From Vicia villosa (lineage: Eukaryota > Streptophyta > Magnoliopsida > Fabales > Fabaceae), in the NCBI RefSeq assembly GCF_029867415.1, contig NC_081186.1, positions 17,306,930 to 17,370,929 on the forward strand: a DNA stretch of 64,000 nucleotides. The letters are read 5' to 3'. The number at the start of each line of letters is the position of its first letter. Positions within the stretch are counted from its first letter, which is position 1. Below are positions 58,639 to 64,000 of this stretch, piece by piece. Under the pieces are notes generated by a model that saw only the letters and a list, made by a program, of their open reading frames with translations, did no database searches and had not been told where the DNA came from. The position numbers and the translations under genes were made by a program.

Positions 58639-60060
58639 CCAAAAGGATTCAACATCATTGGAACCAAGTGGGTCTTCAGAAACAAGCTAAGCGAAAAAGG
58701 GGAAGTTGTAAGAAACAAAGCCAAACTGGTTGCTCAGGGCTATAGTCACCAAGAAGGCATAGACTATACAGAAACCTTTTCACCAGTGGCCAGGTTAGAA
58801 TCTATTCGCTTATTAATTTCTTTTGCCACTCAACATAACATCACTTTATATCAGATGGTGGTTAAGAGTGCCTTCTTAAATGGTTATATAGATGAGGAAG
58901 TATATGTCCACCAACCTCCTGGTTTTGAAGATTCTAAGTCTCCAGAACATGTTTTCAAATTAAAGAAATCATTATATGGCCTGAAGAAAGCTCCTAGAGC
59001 TTGGTATGAAAGATTAAGTTCTTTCCTTCTAAATAATGGTTTCAATAGAGGGCAAGTGGATACTACTCTCTTTTGTAAAACCTTTAAAAAGGATATTTTA
59101 ATTTGCCAAATTTATGTTGATGATATTATATTTGGAACTTCTAATGCTACACTTGGAAAGGAGTTTGCTAAGTCTATGCAGGCTGAGTTTGAAATGAGCA
59201 TGATGGGAGAACTCAAGTACTTCCTTAGGATCCAGATCAATCAAACTTCTGATGGAACATATGTTCATCAAACCAAGTATGTGAAAGAACTTCTGAAGAA
59301 GTTTAATTTTTCAGAAAGCAAAGAAGCAAAAACTCCTATGCATCCAACGTGCGTCCTAGGTAAGGATGAGGTAAGTAAGAAGGTAGATCAGAAGCTCTAC
59401 AGAGGTATGATTGGATCTCTTGTATATCTTACTACTTCTAGACCTGATATTTTATTCAGTGTTTATCTGCGTGCAAGATTCCAATCAGATCATAGAGAAT
59501 CTCACTTAAGAGCTGTTAAGAGAATTCTAAGGTATCTGAAAGGTACTACTAATGTTGGTTTAGTCTACAGAAGATCTGAAGAATACAACTTAGTAGGATT
59601 TTGTGATGCTGATTACGCTGGAGATAAAATTGAAAGGAAAAGTACATCTGGAAGTTGTTAATTTCTTGGAAGTCACCTGATCTCCTGGTACAGCAAGAAG
59701 CAAGTTACCATTGTCCTCTCTACAACAGAAGCAGAATATGTTGCTGCTGCTGGATGTAGTACACAGATGCTCTGGATGAAGAGTCAGCTAGAAGATTATC
59801 ATATATATTAGAGTAACATTCCTATCTTCTGTGATAATACTTCTGCTATATGTTTATCTAAGAATCCAATCTTACATTCCAAAGCTAAACATATTGAGAT
59901 TAAACATCATTTCATTAGGGACTATATTCAGAAGGGTGTTCAATCTTTAAACTTTGTTGATACAGACCATCAATGGGCTGATATCTTTACAAAACCCCTT
60001 GCTGAAGATAGGTTTAAGTTTATTCTGAAGAATATCAGTATGGATTTATGCCCAGAATGA
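58639..60060 (+). pseudogene. Copia reverse transcriptase and RNase H
   Basis: In frame with integrase. RT shows 'GTKWVFRNKL', 'KAKLVAQGYSHQEGIDYTETF', 'KKSLYGLKKAPRAWY' and the catalytic 'YVDD' box (about 59117). RNase H shows 'FCDADYAGD', 'STTEAEYVAA' and a C-terminal 'ADIFTKPLAEDRF'. In-frame stops are TAA at 59659-59661 and TAG at 59809-59811; the natural end is TGA at 60058-60060. From 56956 to 60060 I found no frameshift, only four stops. Confidence 0.88.
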
Positions 60061-60551
60061 GAAGATGAGAAGTTTTGATATATAGATTAGATTTGAAATG
60101 ATCATTTATTTTCTTTTATAAGAAGTTCTGATTGTTGATCAATTAGATATTCTGATTCTGTTATTACTAACGTTTCATATGTCTAAGTTGATTCAGAATC
60201 TCTTTTAAAGAAAAACAGCTGTCACCAGCTTTTCCAGAAGATGAACACGTGTTCACTCTAAAGGGACAAGCATGCGTGCAGTTGATGAGACGCCGCCCTA
60301 GGTAACTGTGCAAAACATTTCAAATATCACGTTTTTCCCTAACGTCACTCAACATTAAATGCATTTGATTTTCTGTAATCTTGTTCATTCAGAAACATAT
60401 TGCATTTCATTTCAAATCCGTGCCTATATAAACTCATCTCCATAATATTTCATCTCTTTACATTCTCTCTCTTTGTTCGTTATCTATTTCTGTTCATCTC
60501 TCTCATTTTGCATAAGCCCTAGTTATTAAACCTAAATCATGGTGTGAATCC
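60061..60551 (+). other. Spacer between pol and env-like region
   Basis: About 490 bp without an ORF of note. TATATAAACTC (60423-60433) upstream of a pyrimidine-rich stretch could be a promoter or only A/T-rich sequence. Confidence 0.5.
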
Positions 60552-62871
60552 ATGGCTTCATCTTCGAATGTTCAACGCAAGGTATCATCGCAACATCAAG
60601 TTCAATAAAAGCGATATGCATTTACTCCTTTGAAGTCGTGTTCGATTCCTTTTAATGAACTGGAGGTTCTCTGCGAAACAATGGTGGATTTTGAAAATCT
60701 TATGGCACATGATTTCAAAACCAAAACTGCTATGCTGATACAAGAATGGTCAAACTACTTTGAAAGGTTGATTGGACAAGTTTATCCTATATTGGTTAAG
60801 GATTTCTGGACACATGCAACGGTTACTTCAACTGTTATCATCTCCTTCGTGCTAGGGCAAGAAGTTATTGTGACTGAGAAACTGATAAGGAAACTTTATG
60901 GTCTTGATGGTTTGGATGGAATCACTGGTACTCTTCATGGAAGAACTGACTGGGAGAAAGTTGATCGATAGTTATTTACTTCTGGTATCGCCTCTACTTT
61001 CACTACTGCCTTGAAGCCTTCCTATAGAGTATGGGCTGAGATCATTCTGGGATCTCTCTATCACAGAAAATCATCAAGCGCTGCTACCTATGTCAATCAG
61101 GATCAGAAGTATATATTATTCTGCATTGAAAAAGGCATGAGAGTTAATCTGCCACACATTCTTTTTCAACATATGAAGACTAATATTGAAGAATCAAGAG
61201 ATGAAGAACGTCAGAAGAATCCCAAACTCAAGAAGAATACTATTCCTTTTGGAAGGATGATTTCAGATATTGTGATTGAGAGTGGCTTGATAGATGTTAT
61301 GAGAACAGTTGGCCCATCTAAAAACTTGACTGCTATCCAAGGGGTTATTCTGAATGCTCAGACTCTAAAAAGGATGCAGCTGATTGAAGAAGTGACCACT
61401 CCTTCAACAATGTTTCCAGATATTCTAACTAGAAGAACTCCTGTTGTGAGTTTCTCTCATATGTTCAAAGAGGAGCTAGACAAATCTGTTAAACGTTATC
61501 TGAAGTCATGCGTTAAAGCTCAAACTTTTGTTGATCCTGCATGGATTCGAGGAAGAACTCTTCCATCTCTGGATGAGTTAAGAAAGAAGGAACAAAAGAA
61601 GAAAATAAACTGAAGAGAAAGGCCACAGAAGAAGGCCCTGATTCTAAACAAGCAAAGAAGCAAAAGAAACCCAGAGAGTCTCTCAAACCTAAAAGAACTA
61701 ATGAACAGCTTGAGAAGCTCATTCATAAAATTTACCATTCTTCTGACCGCCCCCCTCAGAAAAAGCCTCCTCCTTCTGTCACTCCATCTTCTTCCATAAC
61801 CACAAACAGAAACCAACCACTTCCTTCTGCACCTGTTCAAAACCCTCAACCACAAAATGCTATCTCTCCCCATCTTCCTTATGAAAATATCCTCTCAACC
61901 ACCTTCACCACAGATTCTTCATCTTCTACCCCCTTTCTTTGTTCTCAAGAGAATCAAAACCCTATAGTCTTCTTTACCCTGATTATTGTTTCACTTTCAA
62001 TCCTCCTGAACCCTCTATTAATGCTTGCTATGACCTGTTGATGTGTAAGGTCAGAACTGGATTGGAGACTCTGAAAGATGCTCATGAGTCCAAGATGGAT
62101 CATGTTGTTCCTTGCAAGTTGTGGAAAGTCTTTAAGAAGGATATTCAGACTGATTTTCTGAACATCCAGAAGAGATGCTTGGCTGAAAGTACTGGATCTT
62201 TTGGCTACTTTTTGGAGTTAGATGATGGTAAGTACTATCACCCCATCAGGATTTGGAAATCTCTTGAAGAGAAAGAATTTATTGACGAGCTTGAAGAGGT
62301 GCATCCTCTTGCTATGGTTGTGTGGAAGCCTTCTCTCCACGTGCTGACTAGAGATTTTAAGTTCTTATTCAACTGGTTAAGGGAGAATCCCTCTTCTAAG
62401 GCACCAGATATGGTATATCCAGAAGTTGAATACCCATCAGAACCTACTGCTCCTACACCTCCAAAGAATTTGGCTGAAATTCTTCTGGCTCTCGAGAATC
62501 CAGATTCTGAAATCCCTTCTCCTGTGTTTGCTGAAGATGCTTCTGAGGCAGAAGCTGATGCTGAGAAACAAACTATAGAGAATTACCCTGCTATGCAATC
62601 TCCTCTTAAGGAAAATCAAGCTGATGTTCTCATGGTCGATGCTGCTGCTGAGACTCCTCTTCTGGACAATTTCTTTGATGCTTCTTTTGCTGGACCTTCT
62701 GTTCTGATGAACACCATGAAGGCTCTTCAATATAATCAAGCTGATCTTGCTTCTCGTCTGGACAAGCATGAGGAAACTCACAATGAGTTCAGATCTTTTA
62801 TGAAGACGCATACAGAAATCGCTGCTGAGATTCAAAACCTTCTTGCCAAGATAGCTTCTAAGCTAGGCTAG
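60552..62871 (+). pseudogene. Copia env-like region (Sirevirus)
   Basis: A possible start is ATG at 60552 ('MASSSNVQRKVSS'). The frame meets TAA at 60606-60608 and TAG at 60969-60971, continues to 61613, and then shifts at least twice before the last open part, 61939-62871 (310 codons). The first part has 'IPFNELEVLCETMVDFENLM' and 'GRTDWEKVDR'. The middle is Lys- and Pro-rich. The end is acidic with a probable coiled coil. This matches the position and style of the env-like ORF of SIRE1/Maximus elements. No signal peptide or clear transmembrane segment is seen, so the name reflects position rather than proven function. Confidence 0.75.
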
Positions 62872-63884
62872 CCGTAGTGTGTCTTGGGCTTAGATGTTTT
62901 CTTGTTTCTTGCATTTGTTTCTTGCATCTTCTTCTATCCCTCTTGTATTCTTCTGATATATTTTGTTAATCAATGAAATATTATCTTCTTCACTTTATGT
63001 TGTTTTATCATCTGAATCTTTTTAATGCTTTTTGATGTCATGACAAAAAGGGGGAGAAACATGATAATTGATTTGATTTATTATATCAGTTGCTGGGATT
63101 AAGTCTCAACATTCCTAACATTATTTGCAAGTTCTATGTCTTTGAGATCTTTTGCAGGATTGAAGATATTCTGAAAAAGCTCAACATGAGAAGCAAATAC
63201 ATGAGGAAAGGCAATTCTATAAAGAAGCATGCTCTTGAAAAATTGAAGCAAGCTTAGTGCTGTGAAGCTTCAAGATCAGAAGCAAGAAGAAGAATGTTCT
63301 GATAGTCATTCGTAGAATGCTCTGATGTTCTCGGTTGAGAATACGCTCTGATACATTTTCTTCATCATATATGCTCTGATAAATGCTATTCATTAAGAAT
63401 GCTCTGATACATGATAGTTATCAATAATGCTCTGACACATTCACGTTATGCTCTGATACATTCATGTTCTGATATTTTTGTCTAGTATGTTCTGAAACAT
63501 TTCAGGATGTAAAGATGCTCTGGTGATGCTCTGATACATTCAAGAATGTTCTGATTCAATCAAGCAAGCTATGACAACTAAGAAGAAATTCAAAGCTCTG
63601 AAGCTGTCTTATGGAAGCAAGAAGCAGAAGCTCTGAATTTTCTGAAGTTCTAGGCGAAGTGAAAGTCTCTGCTGAAATGAAAAATACTCAGGGAAGTCTT
63701 TTTTTTATAAATTCTTTTAGTATTTATTTCAGGGGGAGATTGTTAATCTCAGGGGGAGACATATTCACACACTCTAATTATATGCTTATGCTATATCTGT
63801 GTAATTATCTTTTGTCATCTGATATTCTGATTGCAAATTCATATAAATTATATATGTTTTTGTCATCATCAAAAAGGGGGAGAT
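62872..63884 (+). other. Copia 3' non-coding region with several polypurine tracts
   Basis: Purine tracts with GGGGGAGA occur at 63045-63057, 63731-63740, 63751-63760 and 63871-63884; the last adjoins the LTR. Between 63297 and 63560 the motif GCTCTGATACATTC or close variants recurs about ten times. Multiple PPTs are a known feature of Sireviruses. No gene seen. Confidence 0.8.
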
Positions 63885-64000
63885 TGTTAGAACAAGATTT
63901 GTTCTGATCAATATTCTTGTTTTGATGATAACAATGTATATGAACTTTGTATAAGACAATGTGGTACTCTAATCCTATGCATTTTTTTATTTCAGGAAAT
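63885..64000 (+). repeat. Copia 3' LTR, start (cut by window edge)
   Basis: Begins TGTTAGAACAAGATTTGTTC directly after the polypurine tract AAAAAGGGGGAGAT. Only 116 bp are visible. It does not overlap the part of the 5' LTR seen in this window, so the LTRs cannot be compared. Confidence 0.85.

Larger units (their letters stand above)
54925..64000 (+). mobile_element. Sirevirus (SIRE1/Maximus)-type Ty1/copia element, right part
   Basis: 5' LTR end (54925-55059), iMet-type PBS, gag, protease, integrase, RT-RNase H, an env-like region after pol, several polypurine tracts and a 3' LTR from 63885 past the window edge. The order PR-IN-RT-RH is copia, and a large coding region between pol and the 3' LTR is the hallmark of Sireviruses. 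The coding region has many stops and frameshifts. The element is the outermost host of the nest; the start of its 5' LTR lies left of the window. Confidence 0.88.

Overview
The window is plant nuclear DNA made almost wholly of transposable elements nested inside one another. I found no ordinary host gene. The element types (Ogre/Tat LTRs of several kb, an Athila-type Ty3/gypsy element, a Sirevirus/Maximus-type Ty1/copia element, an autonomous Helitron, a Stowaway MITE) and the sequence style point to a legume, probably of the Fabeae or a close relative (Vicia, Pisum, Lathyrus, Lens). That placement is inference; nothing in the window names the species.

Target-site duplications (TSDs) let the nest be peeled. 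The outermost element is a Sirevirus-type copia element whose decayed gag, pol and env-like regions lie at 55060-63884, with a 3' LTR from 63885 running off the right edge. Its 5' LTR is split: one piece is 33532-33581 and its last part is 54925-55059. Between those pieces sits a 21.3-kb insertion (33582-54919, TSD CACTC on both sides). This is an Ogre-like solo LTR that itself received a 14.6-kb Helitron (34904-49514) and a second solo LTR (50773-54764, TSD CTTAC). Left of 33532 the same copia LTR is interrupted by a minus-strand Athila-type element (22836-33531). The 3' LTR of that element was hit by a plus-strand Ogre-like element (1-22835), whose left LTR carries one more minus-strand solo LTR (1595-5879, TSD GTCAA).

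The Ogre-like part is an LTR array rather than a simple element. It reads: tail of an internal region (1-891), LTR A (892-10462), PBS, a pol-less 7.1-kb internal region with one gag-like ORF (10463-17554), then LTR B (17555-22835). LTRs A and B are both 5281 bp once the nested insert is removed. Because internal sequence precedes LTR A, there must have been at least two internal regions and probably three LTRs. The Athila element has PBS, gag, PR, RT-RH, IN, an intact env-position ORF and PPT in order on the minus strand, but gag-pol is broken by stops and frameshifts.

The Helitron is the most interesting unit. On the plus strand it has an RPA70-like gene (apparently frameshifted) and a seven-exon RepHel gene whose exons join into one frame of about 1571 codons, with HUH, two-tyrosine and Pif1/RecD-type helicase motifs. 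On the minus strand, between RepHel and the 3' hairpin/CTAG end, are three spliced, apparently intact B3-domain or B3-like genes. Two share a 35-nt first exon. I infer a Helitron lineage with its own set of B3-type DNA-binding proteins, either captured cargo or an accessory module.
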